The notes under the pieces: model-generated
The model's input: only the letters and a program-made list of their open reading frames with translations
Databases searched by the model: none
What the model was told of the DNA's origin: nothing
Source of the DNA: Fulvivirga lutea
GTDB taxonomy: Bacteria; Bacteroidota; Bacteroidia; Cytophagales; Cyclobacteriaceae
Assembly (NCBI RefSeq): GCF_017068455.1
Contig: NZ_CP070608.1
Location: 2,523,488 to 2,587,487 of the forward strand
Direction: 5' to 3'
DNA length: 64,000 nt
In this document: piece by piece, positions 46,499-55,263 of the stretch
Numbering within the stretch: position 1 is the first letter of the stretch
Layout of the letters: each line of letters starts with the position of its first letter
Made by a program: the position numbers and the translations under genes

Positions 46499-47290
46499 TG
46501 AGCTGGATTCAGCAGCATCTTCCATAAGCTGTTCTGATTTGTCTTTTCCTAAGTAGTTGTCAATTAAATAGTGGGCTATATAGAGCAATGGTGTTAGTGC
46601 GAGTGCTATTACAAACTTATAGATGTAATTAATTACACCGACAGAACCTACCTGAGCAACACTCCATTGAGCAGATTCCGGAGCCAAAAGATAGAACGCA
46701 ATAAAAAGCACAACGAAGCTATCAACTAATTGAGATACGAGAGTTGAGCCAGTTGCTCTTAACCATAAATATTTACTGCCAGTAACTTTTCTAAGCTTGT
46801 GAAAGACAAAAACATCCAGCAATTGGCCAACCAAGAATGCTACTAATGAACCAACAATAATTGCAGCCCCTTGTAAAAAGACTTTGTTAAAGGCAAAGTT
46901 CATATCAAAATCAGCGCCTGTGTTGGTTTTACCATTAATATCTAACCAAAATTGTGCTGGTTCTAGCCAGGTAACAATGTTTATTACAATAAAAGCGAAT
47001 GATATAAAAATGACCGTCAGGTAGCTGATTTTCTTAACGCCTTCTTTACCAAAATATTCGTTAATGATGTCTGTGGTAACAAAAACAACAGGCCATAGAA
47101 CCACCCCCGCAGTAAGGTTGAAGTCCAGCACCCAATCGCCAAAGAGTTGAAGCTGTGCAGGGTTAAATCCAAATGTTTTTTCAAGTGAAAATATTTTTGT
47201 GCCTACCAACTCAGCAATTAGGGCATTGGTGAGGAATATGCCTGAAAGAACAATAAATAGGTTGGTTTTCTTATCAAGTGTATGCTTCAT
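46487..47290 (-). CDS. Queuosine precursor transporter (YhhQ/VUT family)
   Basis: The 267-residue protein has about 6 membrane segments. It contains the family-typical ATDIINEYFGKEGVKKISYLTV-like segment (VFVTTDIINEYFG), the LVAFLVGQLLDVFVFHKLR segment and WLRATGSTLVSQLVDSFVVLFIAFY. Members import queuosine precursors (preQ0/preQ1). It lies 2 bases after rnz, as last gene in the purC-STAS-rnz-yhhQ transcript, so a link to tRNA metabolism through rnz is plausible. Confidence 0.9.
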   Translation of the reverse strand: MKHTLDKKTNLFIVLSGIFLTNALIAELVGTKIFSLEKTFGFNPAQLQLFGDWVLDFNLTAGVVLWPVVFVTTDIINEYFGKEGVKKISYLTVIFISFAFIVINIVTWLEPAQFWLDINGKTNTGADFDMNFAFNKVFLQGAAIIVGSLVAFLVGQLLDVFVFHKLRKVTGSKYLWLRATGSTLVSQLVDSFVVLFIAFYLLAPESAQWSVAQVGSVGVINYIYKFVIALALTPLLYIAHYLIDNYLGKDKSEQLMEDAAESSSSFF

Positions 47291-47292
47291 AC

Positions 47293-48210
47293 TTAGTCTT
47301 CAACTTCTATTAATTGGCCCTCTTCTGACAAAATGGTGTTCGCAAATATTTCTCTAGCCTCTTCTACAAATGGTGTAACATCTTTATACCTGGCTGAATA
47401 ATGGCCAATTAATAGCTGCCCTACATTGGCAGCTTTGGCGATTTTACCTGCCTCGTGAGTAGTGCTGTGAAAAGTAAGATGCGCCCACTTGGCTTTGTCC
47501 GCTAAAAATGTAGCTTCATGATAAAGCAAATCAGCATCTTTAATGATTGGTATTATGTCTTCATCATATTTGGTATCAGAACAATAGGCATAAGACCTGG
47601 ATTTTCTTGGAGGAAGTGTATACTCCTCCACTTTATAGCTCTTTTTGGTTCGTTCGTCAATAAAGTCCTTACCTTGCTTTAATGAAGCAATAGCCTGCAG
47701 CGAAATGTCATCCGTGAGCTTTTCTTTATTTATTCTGTAAGGCTTAGGCTTTTCTTTGAATAAGAAGCCACAACATGGTATTCTGTGTTTTAACGGGAAG
47801 CTATATACTTCAACTTGGTCATCTTCGAAGATGTTTTCTTTAATTTTTGGGTCTAACTCATGGAAGACAATTTTATAGTTGAGCTTACTGTCAGAATACC
47901 TCAATTGTGTAAGGATAATCTCATCCAAGCCTCTTTGACCATATAAATGAATATCATGGGATCTTTTTAGTAGATGCATAGTAAAAAGTAGACCCATCAA
48001 CCCTAAATAATGGTCTCCATGCAAATGGCTAATAAAAATATGATTTATTTTCCCTGTATGTGCTTTATATTGGGTGAGTCGTTCCTGAGTGCCTTCCCCA
48101 CAATCAATAAGAAAATAATTCTTACCAGTGTGTAGTAACTGAGAGGTGTGGTGCCTGCCATAGGCAGGCGTTGCAGAATTACAACCTAATATTTTTAATT
48201 CAAATGGCAA
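47293..48210 (-). CDS. rnz: Ribonuclease Z
   Basis: The 305-residue metallo-beta-lactamase-fold enzyme has the metal motif HLHGDH (62-67), the IDCGEGTQERL segment, the YCSDTKYDED strand and LLYHEATFLADKAKWAHLTFHST with further metal ligands, and the final LLIGHYSARY. It cuts tRNA precursors at the 3' end where CCA is not encoded, which fits the CCA-less tRNAs seen at 54331 and 54519. It lies 10 bases after the STAS gene. Confidence 0.95.
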   Translation of the reverse strand: MPFELKILGCNSATPAYGRHHTSQLLHTGKNYFLIDCGEGTQERLTQYKAHTGKINHIFISHLHGDHYLGLMGLLFTMHLLKRSHDIHLYGQRGLDEIILTQLRYSDSKLNYKIVFHELDPKIKENIFEDDQVEVYSFPLKHRIPCCGFLFKEKPKPYRINKEKLTDDISLQAIASLKQGKDFIDERTKKSYKVEEYTLPPRKSRSYAYCSDTKYDEDIIPIIKDADLLYHEATFLADKAKWAHLTFHSTTHEAGKIAKAANVGQLLIGHYSARYKDVTPFVEEAREIFANTILSEEGQLIEVED

Positions 48211-48220
48211 TTAGTTTGCG

Positions 48221-48604
48221 TCAAACTTCATCATCATCACCACCCAACTCGTTTTCAATTTCATTCATGAAAACAGCATCAATACCTTCTTCAACAGTAG
48301 GTAGAATATTTAACACACTATCCAGTTGAGAAATTTTAATAAGCTTTGTGGTATGATCTGATAGACTCGCTAAAACAAAAATACCACCATTTTCCTGAAC
48401 TACTCTATTGCCAACAAGTAGTGCACTTAATCCGGAAGAATCTGTGTACTTCACTTCAGATAAATCAAGAATAATATTTTTAACTCCTTCAGCGTGAATG
48501 GTAATTAATTGTGACTTTAAGCCGGGTGCGATGCTTGAATCAAGTTTCTCTTCGTGCAGTTTTACTAGGCTATATTTTTCTTGTTTGTCTATCGTATATT
48601 TCAT
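48221..48604 (-). CDS. STAS domain anti-anti-sigma factor-like protein
   Basis: The 127-residue protein is a single STAS domain of the SpoIIAA/RsbV kind, with LILDLSEVKYTDSSGLSALLVGNRVV including the phosphorylatable Ser pair (S56-S57). A short acidic tail (LGGDDDEV) follows. It may take part in partner switching, but no kinase or phosphatase gene is nearby. It lies between purC and rnz. Confidence 0.85.
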   Translation of the reverse strand: MKYTIDKQEKYSLVKLHEEKLDSSIAPGLKSQLITIHAEGVKNIILDLSEVKYTDSSGLSALLVGNRVVQENGGIFVLASLSDHTTKLIKISQLDSVLNILPTVEEGIDAVFMNEIENELGGDDDEV

Positions 48605-48626
48605 TGTCTGATCGTTGTCTATACAG

Positions 48627-49559
48627 CTAAATTGCGCTGATTATATTGTTTTTAATTCTTTCTTCAACGTTGTAGTAATCTTGCTTAATGAATTTTTCGC
48701 CAGTTACTTTCTCGTAAAGTTCAAGATACCTATCTGAGATTGAATTTACAACAGATTCTGTCATTTCAGGAACCTGTTGTCCATCTTTTCCTTGAAATCC
48801 ATTTGATATTAACCATTGACGAACAAATTCCTTGGAAAGTTGCTTTTGAGGCTCATTTCTTTTTTGCCTGTCCTCATAGCCATCCATATAGAAATATCTC
48901 GAAGAGTCTGGTGTATGAATTTCATCAATTAAGTAGATGGTGTTTCCTTTTCTACCGAATTCATATTTTGTATCAACCAAAATCAAACCTTTATCTTTGG
49001 CCAATTGCGTGCCTCGCTCAAATAATGCGAAGGTATATTTCTCTAGTTGTTCGTATTCTTCTTTTGAAACTAATCCTTTACTTATTATCTCTTCTTTAGA
49101 GATATCTTCATCATGGCCTTCATGAGCTTTGGTAGTAGGAGTGATGATTGGTTCTGGTAGTTTATCATTTTCCTTCAAGCCCTCAGGAAGTGAAACACCA
49201 CACAACGTTCTTTTACCGACATGGTACTCTCGCCAGGCATGTCCAGCCAAATAACCTCTTATCACCATTTCAACAGGGTAGGTTTCACATTGTATGCCGA
49301 TAGCCACGTTAGGGTCTGGAGTGCTTTCTAACCAGTTAGGACAAATATCTTTCGTAGCGTTGAGGTTAGTAGCGGCAATTTGATTTAAAACCTGGCCTTT
49401 ATAAGGTATTGCTTCAGGCAGAATTACGTCAAATGCCGAAATTCTATCTGTTGCTACCATGGCTAGCTTGTCACCAAAAAAGTAGATGTCTCTTACTTTT
49501 CCGCTATAAAAATTTGTCTGATTTGGAAATTGGAAGTTAGTATTCTTGAGTGCTTTCAT
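48627..49559 (-). CDS. purC: SAICAR synthetase
   Basis: The 310-residue PurC is the larger, eukaryote-like form. Conserved stretches are [57 protein letters not shown] and [28 protein letters not shown], the ATP- and CAIR-binding segments. It joins aspartate to CAIR in purine synthesis. First gene of the purC-STAS-rnz-yhhQ unit, with a -7 box just upstream. Confidence 0.96.
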   Translation of the reverse strand: MKALKNTNFQFPNQTNFYSGKVRDIYFFGDKLAMVATDRISAFDVILPEAIPYKGQVLNQIAATNLNATKDICPNWLESTPDPNVAIGIQCETYPVEMVIRGYLAGHAWREYHVGKRTLCGVSLPEGLKENDKLPEPIITPTTKAHEGHDEDISKEEIISKGLVSKEEYEQLEKYTFALFERGTQLAKDKGLILVDTKYEFGRKGNTIYLIDEIHTPDSSRYFYMDGYEDRQKRNEPQKQLSKEFVRQWLISNGFQGKDGQQVPEMTESVVNSISDRYLELYEKVTGEKFIKQDYYNVEERIKNNIISAI

Positions 49560-49569
49560 AAGATGCTAG

Positions 49570-49577
49570 CAAATTTA
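49570..49577 (-). promoter_or_regulatory. -7 box of the purC operon
   Basis: On the minus strand TAAATTTG matches TAnnTTTG, giving a very short leader (transcription near 49563) before the ATG at 49559. Confidence 0.5.
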
Positions 49578-49613
49578 ACCTACATTTTAATAATTGAAAT
49601 GTTAGTTGAATTT

Positions 49614-50951
49614 TTAATTACTTTCTTCCTCTTCGGGTTCTATAGTTCTAAGAAGTTTTCCAGCTTGATAGACTTCGGTTTTAACCCAATTTCCGTCATC
49701 ATCATAATATTTCCATTCATTTACCACTCTATTGCCTGCGAACTCACCTGATGTAATAATGCTGCCGTTTTTAGCGTACTTTTTGAAAATACCATGTTTA
49801 ATATCATTTCTAAATGGTGTAATGCTTTCTAGCTCACCAGTTTCATAGTATGTTTTATAGTCTCCGTACTTAACGTCATACTTAAAGGAGCTTTCTGATT
49901 TTAGTTTGCCCGATGAATAATATTCTTTTATAATACCATTGACTTTGCCAGTAGTATAAGGAACTTCTTTTTTGATTTGACCCAAACTATCATAGTGCAC
50001 CCATGTTTTTTCAGGTTGATCGTTCAGGTATATCTCTTTCTTCAAAAGCACCTCTGATGGGCTATAATACTTGGTAATTTGGTAGCCATCCTTATTTAAC
50101 TCAATTAGCTTTTCTAACTTACCTGATGGATAATAATAGGAGTTTGTTCCAGTTAATTTTCCATTTGCGTAGGTAATGTTGTGCTTTGGTTTGCCATCGG
50201 AATAGAACGCTTTATTTGGGCCATGTAAAACTCCTTCCAAATAATTACCTTCAAGAAGTAGCTGCCCTAGTGAATCGTAATTTTTAAATACCCCAGACTT
50301 TGAACCTTCAATTAGAGAACTTTCAGTTTCTATCTGTCCGTTTGGAAAATAGGTGATATAATACCCATTGAGTATGCCATTTAAATAGTTACCGTCAGTT
50401 TGTAACTGACCGCTGGCGTAGTAAGTTTTTGTTATTCCGGTTTGTTGTCCGCTTTTATAGGTAATTTCTCTTCGAAGCTTTCCATTTTCATAGTATTCCT
50501 CTAACAGCCCATCGGGTTTGTCATTAACAAAGTACCCTCGACTTCTTATAGAACCATCTGGAAAGTAAATGTAGAGGCTGTCAGTTAACTTGTTAGAGGT
50601 AAAATTTGCTGTTTGAATCAATTGCCCTGACTCATTGTAAACTTCAACTGCACCCTCTTTTATACCATCTTTAAAGTGTATGATACGATTCAGTTTACCA
50701 TTCTCATAGTACTCCTTAAACTCTCCATTTTTATAACCATTTAAGAAATTTCCTTCAGTAGCTAGCTTGCCATTTGAATGGTATTTTTTATACTCACCTT
50801 CCAGAAAATCAGGTTGATTCTGTTTAGTATAGTACACCTCTTTTATTATACTTTCTTCAGGATCGTAATAGGTCACAACTTTTTGTTGTGCCATTAGATC
50901 TATCATGGTAATGAATATAAGAAGGAGAGTAGTAAGATGAAGTTTAACCAT
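49614..50951 (-). CDS. MORN-repeat (YwqK-type) secreted protein
   Basis: The 445-residue protein has a signal peptide (to about residue 22, MIDLMAQ). About 17 repeats of roughly 22-24 residues follow, with the pattern YYxNGKLxxExxYxxGxxxGxxKxYY (for example EEYYENGKLRREITYKSGQQTG). This is the YwqK/MORN-2 family, also used in some toxin-antitoxin-like pairs. No enzymatic motif is seen. It may be a periplasmic or surface protein. Function unknown. Confidence 0.88.
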   Translation of the reverse strand: MVKLHLTTLLLIFITMIDLMAQQKVVTYYDPEESIIKEVYYTKQNQPDFLEGEYKKYHSNGKLATEGNFLNGYKNGEFKEYYENGKLNRIIHFKDGIKEGAVEVYNESGQLIQTANFTSNKLTDSLYIYFPDGSIRSRGYFVNDKPDGLLEEYYENGKLRREITYKSGQQTGITKTYYASGQLQTDGNYLNGILNGYYITYFPNGQIETESSLIEGSKSGVFKNYDSLGQLLLEGNYLEGVLHGPNKAFYSDGKPKHNITYANGKLTGTNSYYYPSGKLEKLIELNKDGYQITKYYSPSEVLLKKEIYLNDQPEKTWVHYDSLGQIKKEVPYTTGKVNGIIKEYYSSGKLKSESSFKYDVKYGDYKTYYETGELESITPFRNDIKHGIFKKYAKNGSIITSGEFAGNRVVNEWKYYDDDGNWVKTEVYQAGKLLRTIEPEEEESN

Positions 50952-50962
50952 AGTCCAAAATT

Positions 50963-50992
50963 AAAATAGCCCTACGATAACGCAGGGCTATT
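50963..50992 (-). terminator. Terminator after the thiolase gene
   Basis: Read on the minus strand, AAATAGCCCT and AGGGCTATTT form a stem around a 10-base loop, followed by TTAATTTT. It lies 25 bases after the thiolase stop, between thiolase and the MORN gene. Confidence 0.8.
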
Positions 50993-51016
50993 TATAATAT
51001 TATTTTAAGTGGATAA

Positions 51017-52195
51017 TTACAGATTCTCTATCACAATGGCCGAAGCACCTCCGCCACCGTTGCAAATGCCTGCAACACCTATTTTTGCATTGTTTTGTTT
51101 TAATACACTTGTTAAAGTAGTCATAATTCTAGCACCAGATGCACCAAGTGGGTGACCTAAAGATACTGAACCACCGTTTACGTTTACTTTACTAGCATCC
51201 AGTTCGAGCTGTTTGTTGTTAGCCAGAGCAACAACAGAAAATGCTTCATTAATTTCGTAGAAATCAACATCATTTTTGCTGATACCTGCATTTTTAATAG
51301 CTTTTGGTATCGCTAAAGCAGGAGCTGTTGTAAACCAAATTGGCTCTTGTGCCGCATCAGCAAACCCTCTTATTTTAGCAATAGGAGTAAGGTTTAACTC
51401 TTTCAATTTTTCTTCGCTCACTAGAATAATTGAAGAAGCACCATCATTAATGGTTGACGCGTTAGCTGCTGTTACTGTTCCTTCCTTCGAGAAAACAGGT
51501 CTTAAGCCAGGGATTTTCTCAAAGTTTACATTCTTATATTCTTCATCCTCAGAGAACATTATAGGATCACCTTTTCTTTGAGGAATTTCTACAGGAACAA
51601 TTTCATCTTTGAACCGCCCTGCTTCCCAGCTAGCCGCACTTCTTTTGTATGAATTGATAGCATATTCATCCTGCTCTTCTCTGGAAATGTTCATTTCTTT
51701 AGCAGTATTATCAGCGCAGTTACCCATTGGGAAACCGTTATAAACCTCCCAAAGGCCATCGTGCATCAAGCCATCAACCAACTGTCCATTTCCATACTTA
51801 TAACCAAACCTTGCATTTGGCAGGTAGTAAGGCACACTCGACATGTTTTCAAAACCTCCGGTTACTACTACATCATTAATACCTAGCATGATTGACTGTG
51901 CACCGAGCATTACCGTTTTCATACCTGAAGAACATACTTTGTTTACAGTTGTGCATGGTACATTATAGCCAATACCAGCACCTATTGCCGCTTGACGTGC
52001 AGGAGCCTGTCCAAGACCTGAACTGACCACATTACCCAAGTACACCTCATTAACCTCTTTAGCATCTATGCCCGCTTTTTCTAAAGCGCCTTTTACAGCT
52101 ATTGAGCCTAATTTTGTAGCTGGAATATTAGCTAAACTACCTCCAAAGCTTCCTATTGGAGTTCGCACTGCTGAAACGATATATACTTCTTTCAT
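51017..52195 (-). CDS. Acetyl-CoA C-acetyltransferase (thiolase)
   Basis: The 392-residue thiolase has the nucleophilic C88 in NKVCSSGMK, the conserved NVNGGSVSLGHPLGASGAR with the catalytic histidine, and the C-terminal CNGGGGAS with the second cysteine. It interconverts acetoacetyl-CoA and two acetyl-CoA, or degrades longer 3-ketoacyl-CoA. Its promoter region holds a palindrome at 52221. Confidence 0.95.
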   Translation of the reverse strand: MKEVYIVSAVRTPIGSFGGSLANIPATKLGSIAVKGALEKAGIDAKEVNEVYLGNVVSSGLGQAPARQAAIGAGIGYNVPCTTVNKVCSSGMKTVMLGAQSIMLGINDVVVTGGFENMSSVPYYLPNARFGYKYGNGQLVDGLMHDGLWEVYNGFPMGNCADNTAKEMNISREEQDEYAINSYKRSAASWEAGRFKDEIVPVEIPQRKGDPIMFSEDEEYKNVNFEKIPGLRPVFSKEGTVTAANASTINDGASSIILVSEEKLKELNLTPIAKIRGFADAAQEPIWFTTAPALAIPKAIKNAGISKNDVDFYEINEAFSVVALANNKQLELDASKVNVNGGSVSLGHPLGASGARIMTTLTSVLKQNNAKIGVAGICNGGGGASAIVIENL

Positions 52196-52220
52196 GGAAT
52201 TTAAGTTAAATTAGAAATTG

Positions 52221-52236
52221 CCTAACTAGCGTTAGG
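52221..52236. promoter_or_regulatory. Palindrome at the thiolase transcription start
   Basis: CCTAAC-TAGC-GTTAGG is an inverted repeat with a 4-base centre. It lies just downstream of a minus-strand -7 box (52248-52241), where a repressor would block initiation. Confidence 0.5.
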
Positions 52237-52240
52237 TTCG

Positions 52241-52248
52241 CAAATCTA
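52241..52248 (-). promoter_or_regulatory. -7 box of the thiolase promoter
   Basis: Minus strand TAGATTTG matches TAnnTTTG, placing the start near 52234 with a leader of about 39 bases. Confidence 0.55.
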
Positions 52249-52288
52249 TGAAATAACATATGAGATAAAAAGGTGGTTCACTACAATT

Positions 52289-53164
52289 CTACCAGTCAGG
52301 TTTATCCGGGTCTTTTTTCTTCTTTGCCTTCCTCTTATTCTGCTGATAATATTGAATCTCGTTGTTTTTCATAGCTTCCAAAATCATCTTAGCTTTTTCT
52401 TCCGAAATATTCATTTCTTTTAGTTTTTCAGAGAATGAAGGGTCTTGGTTAGCTGGTTTTTCCTCTTCGGGTTTTCCTTCCTGTTCTTCAGGTTTCTGCT
52501 CTTTTTTCTGCTCATCTTCTTCACCTTGCTCTTTCTTCTTTTCTTGTTCCCCTTTTTCTTTCTCGTCTTTTTGTTCTCCTTCTTTATTTTTTTGATCCTC
52601 TTGTTGCTGATCTTCGTTTTGCTTGTCTTTGTTTTGTTCCTGATCCTTATTTTGCTCCTGGTCCTTATTTTTCTGCTGATCTTTGTTTTGATCTTTGTTT
52701 TGTTGGTCTTTATTCTGATCCTGCTGCTTCTTTTGCTCTTCCAATATTTTTTTCAGGAGTTCATAGTTGTATCTTGATTCCTCATTAGTAGGGTCTGCTT
52801 TCAAAGATTCTTTGAAGTGGCTAAGTGCTTCTTCAAACTTCTTATTCTTATTATTAATAATTCCAAGCTGTTGGTGGGCAACCGTCTTTATCGATCGATC
52901 TTTACTGCTTAAAACATTAGAGTAATTATTGATGGCCGCAGTGGTGTCATTCAATTTGTAATAGGTGTTTGCCAAATTGAGTGTTATGTTTTCATCTTTT
53001 ACACCAAGTGAGTCTGTGAGCATTATATAATGGCCAAGAGCTTTCTCATAGTCTCCCGAATTATAGGCCTTTTTTGCCCGGTTTTTAAGCTCGTTAACTG
53101 TGGCGATGTCATTAAAACCACCAAAAAGTGCAATAGATAATATGGTTGCTAGAATTGACTTCAT
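52289..53164 (-). CDS. Bat-type TPR protein with long charged low-complexity tail
   Basis: The 291-residue protein has a signal peptide (to about 18), three or so TPR repeats (about 22-145, AKKAYNSGDYEKALGHYIMLT and ALSHFKESLKADPTNEESRYNYELL), then about 110 residues made almost only of Lys, Glu, Gln, Asp and Asn in KDQ/NKDQ repeats, followed by PSFSEKLKEMNISEEKAKMILEAMKNNE. This layout is that of BatC/BatE-like aerotolerance-operon proteins. It overlaps the BatB-like gene by 4 bases. Confidence 0.8.
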   Translation of the reverse strand: MKSILATILSIALFGGFNDIATVNELKNRAKKAYNSGDYEKALGHYIMLTDSLGVKDENITLNLANTYYKLNDTTAAINNYSNVLSSKDRSIKTVAHQQLGIINNKNKKFEEALSHFKESLKADPTNEESRYNYELLKKILEEQKKQQDQNKDQQNKDQNKDQQKNKDQEQNKDQEQNKDKQNEDQQQEDQKNKEGEQKDEKEKGEQEKKKEQGEEDEQKKEQKPEEQEGKPEEEKPANQDPSFSEKLKEMNISEEKAKMILEAMKNNEIQYYQQNKRKAKKKKDPDKPDW

Positions 53165-54129
53165 ATTCTAATCACTTTCACGTTAGTGATGATATCGATA
53201 AAAAGTAACAGTAGTGCTGCCATCAAAAAGTAATAATATCTGTTGGCAGATACATCAACTTGTTTAGTATCTCTAAGTTCACCTTCAATGGTGTTTATTT
53301 TATTGATTAATCGATTTATGTCGTTATTAGTTTCATTGATCTCAAAATACTGTCCATCTGTATTATTAGCCAGATTTTTTAAAGACCTGGAATCTAGTTT
53401 GGTGACTACATCGTTTCCATTTCTGTCTTTCTTGTAGCCATTTCTGGTGAGAATTTTACTTCCTCTTTCTGTTCCAATGCCTAAGGTAAACAACTTAATG
53501 TCCTGATCTGCTATATCGTTGGCAATATCCTCCGTGCTTTCTCCAAAGTCTTCACCATCGCTTATAAGCAATATAATTTTAGATTTTTGAGAAGTAAGAG
53601 GCGATTCGTCCTCATTGAGCTTTTCTAAAGCCATTCTAAGTGGTGGGCCAAAATCAGTACCTGCATTTGGAACCAAATTGGTATGTAATGTTTCTACAAA
53701 AAGGTTAAGCGCATTTTGATCATAGGTAAGGGGAGATTGCATAAAGGCTTCCGAAGAGAATATGATAATTCCCAACCGATCAGAACTAAACGATTCTATG
53801 ATATTCTTAAGTTCAAATTTTAGTTTCTCTAATCGTGTTGGTTGTATGTCTGACGCATTCATCGATTGAGATAAATCAACTAATAGAAATATATCTTTAC
53901 CAACAGATTTAACTTCTCTTTTCGATTCGCCAAAGGAAGGGCCTAATAATGCTACAATGAGTAAAGCAAAGACTATAAACCTTAGTATTGCTTTGATAAA
54001 TACTTTTTCGAAGCCCACACCTAGTTTAAATGAAGTGTTCATTACTCTGAGGATATAGGCGATATATAGAATGCAGAATATGGCAATAATTGCTAATTCA
54101 GTTGTTGAAATTGTATATAACCAATTCAT
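53161..54129 (-). CDS. BatB-like von Willebrand factor A membrane protein
   Basis: I chose the ATG at 54129 (322 residues); a longer in-frame start at 54183 lies upstream of a -7 box at 54154-54161 and would not be transcribed. The protein has an N-terminal membrane segment (AIIAIFCILYIAYIL), a second (FIVFALLIVALLGPSF), a VWA domain with the MIDAS motif DLSQSMNAS, the LLISDGEDFGEST strand and a C-terminal membrane helix (YYFLMAALLLLFIDIIT). It resembles BatB of the Bat aerotolerance/MoxR-associated systems. The usual neighbours BatA, BatD and MoxR are absent here. Confidence 0.85.
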   Translation of the reverse strand: MNWLYTISTTELAIIAIFCILYIAYILRVMNTSFKLGVGFEKVFIKAILRFIVFALLIVALLGPSFGESKREVKSVGKDIFLLVDLSQSMNASDIQPTRLEKLKFELKNIIESFSSDRLGIIIFSSEAFMQSPLTYDQNALNLFVETLHTNLVPNAGTDFGPPLRMALEKLNEDESPLTSQKSKIILLISDGEDFGESTEDIANDIADQDIKLFTLGIGTERGSKILTRNGYKKDRNGNDVVTKLDSRSLKNLANNTDGQYFEINETNNDINRLINKINTIEGELRDTKQVDVSANRYYYFLMAALLLLFIDIITNVKVIRI

Positions 54130-54153
54130 ACGTTCTATTTTTTTGGAACTGCG

Positions 54154-54161
54154 CAAATATA
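54154..54161 (-). promoter_or_regulatory. -7 box of the batB-like operon
   Basis: Minus strand TATATTTG, an exact consensus match, about 25 bases before the ATG at 54129. It decides the start of the VWA gene. Confidence 0.65.
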
Positions 54162-54273
54162 TAAAAGGCCTTTTTTTAGCCAAATACCGCTAGTCATAAA
54201 TAACGTTAAATGCTATCAAAAATTCCCTGACATTTAATTTTAATTGTACTTGCAATACTTAACTATGTTCGTT

Positions 54274-54281
54274 TATATTTG
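54274..54281 (+). promoter_or_regulatory. -7 box of the tRNA cluster promoter
   Basis: TATATTTG, with a TTG (-33 type) at 54250-54252 and 21 bases between. This is the best complete promoter visible. It lies about 50 bases before the first tRNA. Confidence 0.75.
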
Positions 54282-54330
54282 CACTCTCAATTTTGAGACG
54301 GTCAGAAAAAAGATTCTGATTATCCGTTTC

Positions 54331-54420
<90 letters not shown>

Positions 54421-54432
54421 AGAAGACTTTTC

Positions 54433-54509
54433 GGTTCCGTAGCTCAACTGGATAGAGCAACTGCCTTCTAAGCAGTAGGTTCGGGGTTCGAGTCCCTGCG
54501 GGATCACCA
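54433..54509 (+). tRNA. tRNA-Arg (TCT)
   Basis: Acceptor GGTTCCG with CGGGATC (two G-T pairs), D-arm AGCTCAACTGGATAGAGC, anticodon loop CTTCTAA with TCT, T-loop TTCGAGT. A 3' ACCA is encoded here, unlike its neighbours. Confidence 0.94.
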
Positions 54510-54518
54510 CATAAAGTT

Positions 54519-54593
54519 CGGGGCGTAGCGCAGTCCGGTTAGCGTACCTGGTTTGGGACCAGGGGGTCGCAGGTTCGAATCCTGCCGCCCCGA
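54519..54593 (+). tRNA. tRNA-Pro (TGG)
   Basis: Acceptor CGGGGCG with CGCCCCG, anticodon loop TTTGGGA with TGG, T-loop TTCGAAT, discriminator A, no CCA encoded. Confidence 0.95.
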
Positions 54594-54599
54594 CATAAC

Positions 54600-54633
54600 A
54601 AGAAGCCTGAGTAGAAATACTCGGGCTTTGTTG
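54600..54633 (+). terminator. Terminator of the tRNA cluster
   Basis: AAGCCTGAGTA pairs with TACTCGGGCTT (one G-T pair) around GAAA, extended by AACA-/TTGTTG-like flanks and followed by T-rich sequence. It closes the tRNA transcript before the transposase element. Confidence 0.8.
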
Positions 54634-54642
54634 TTTACAGAG

Positions 54643-54670
54643 GTTAGGATGATTCATGAATCATCCTAAC
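54643..54670. repeat. Left palindrome of the RAYT element
   Basis: This 28-base sequence is a perfect palindrome centred on TCA|TGA. Its core GGATGATTCATGAATCATCC (54647-54666) is repeated exactly at the right end (55251-55270). Confidence 0.9.
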
Positions 54671-54678
54671 GATAAAGT

Positions 54679-55263
54679 GTGTTTATGAAACAGAGAAAAT
54701 CTATAAGGCTTCCTTTCTACGATTACTCCTGGCCTGGACAGTATTTTATCACAATAGTCACAAAATTTAGAGAGGAACATTTTGGATTACCTCATCGATC
54801 AACTACTCAGGAAGAAGCTTTGAGAGATATTGTTGAAAATACGTGGCAAGAGATTTTTGATGCCAATTGCCAAAGTTTATCACATGTACTTATGCCCAAC
54901 CATTTTCATGGGGTAATTGAAATCACCAACCAAGAAAATGATCAGCCTATTGATCATTTAGATATTAAGCAGCGCAGAAGAATGAAGCTATCTAAGCTTA
55001 TAGGAAAGTTTAAAATGACTTCTTCTAAAACAATAAATGATTATTTTGAACAACAAGAAGGAACACGGCCATTTAAATGGCAGCCGAATTATTTTGAGAG
55101 AGTGGTGAGAAATGACCGTGAGCTAGATAATATCATTCGATACATTGAAGACAATCCCTTGAAGTGGGAAGCGGATTTATTGCATAACAAGTATCCTATA
55201 AAAGAAAATGATGCTATGAAACACTTCATGAACAGTTTCAGCATCAGTAAGGATGATTCATGA
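54679..55263 (+). CDS. REP-associated tyrosine transposase (Y1_Tnp/RAYT)
   Basis: The 194-residue protein (GTG start at 54679; an ATG at 54685 is equally possible) has the RAYT opening RKSIRLPFYDYSWPGQYFIT, the HUH pair H75-F-H77 in VLMPNHFHGVIEI, and the helix RVVRNDRELDNIIRYIEDNP with the likely catalytic Tyr155. Such enzymes cut single-stranded DNA at REP hairpins. Its stop codon TGA forms the centre of the right-end palindrome. It is intact, so probably active or recently so. Confidence 0.92.
   Translation: MFMKQRKSIRLPFYDYSWPGQYFITIVTKFREEHFGLPHRSTTQEEALRDIVENTWQEIFDANCQSLSHVLMPNHFHGVIEITNQENDQPIDHLDIKQRRRMKLSKLIGKFKMTSSKTINDYFEQQEGTRPFKWQPNYFERVVRNDRELDNIIRYIEDNPLKWEADLLHNKYPIKENDAMKHFMNSFSISKDDS

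Noticed and set aside
50952-50963. TAATTTTG as a -7 box for the MORN gene
   Set aside because: It is part of the T-run of the thiolase terminator and would start transcription at the start codon itself.
52445-52777. Plus-strand frame made of Leu, Phe and Val that looks like a membrane protein
   Set aside because: It is the antisense of the Lys/Glu/Gln-rich tail of the TPR protein; the composition is a mirror effect.
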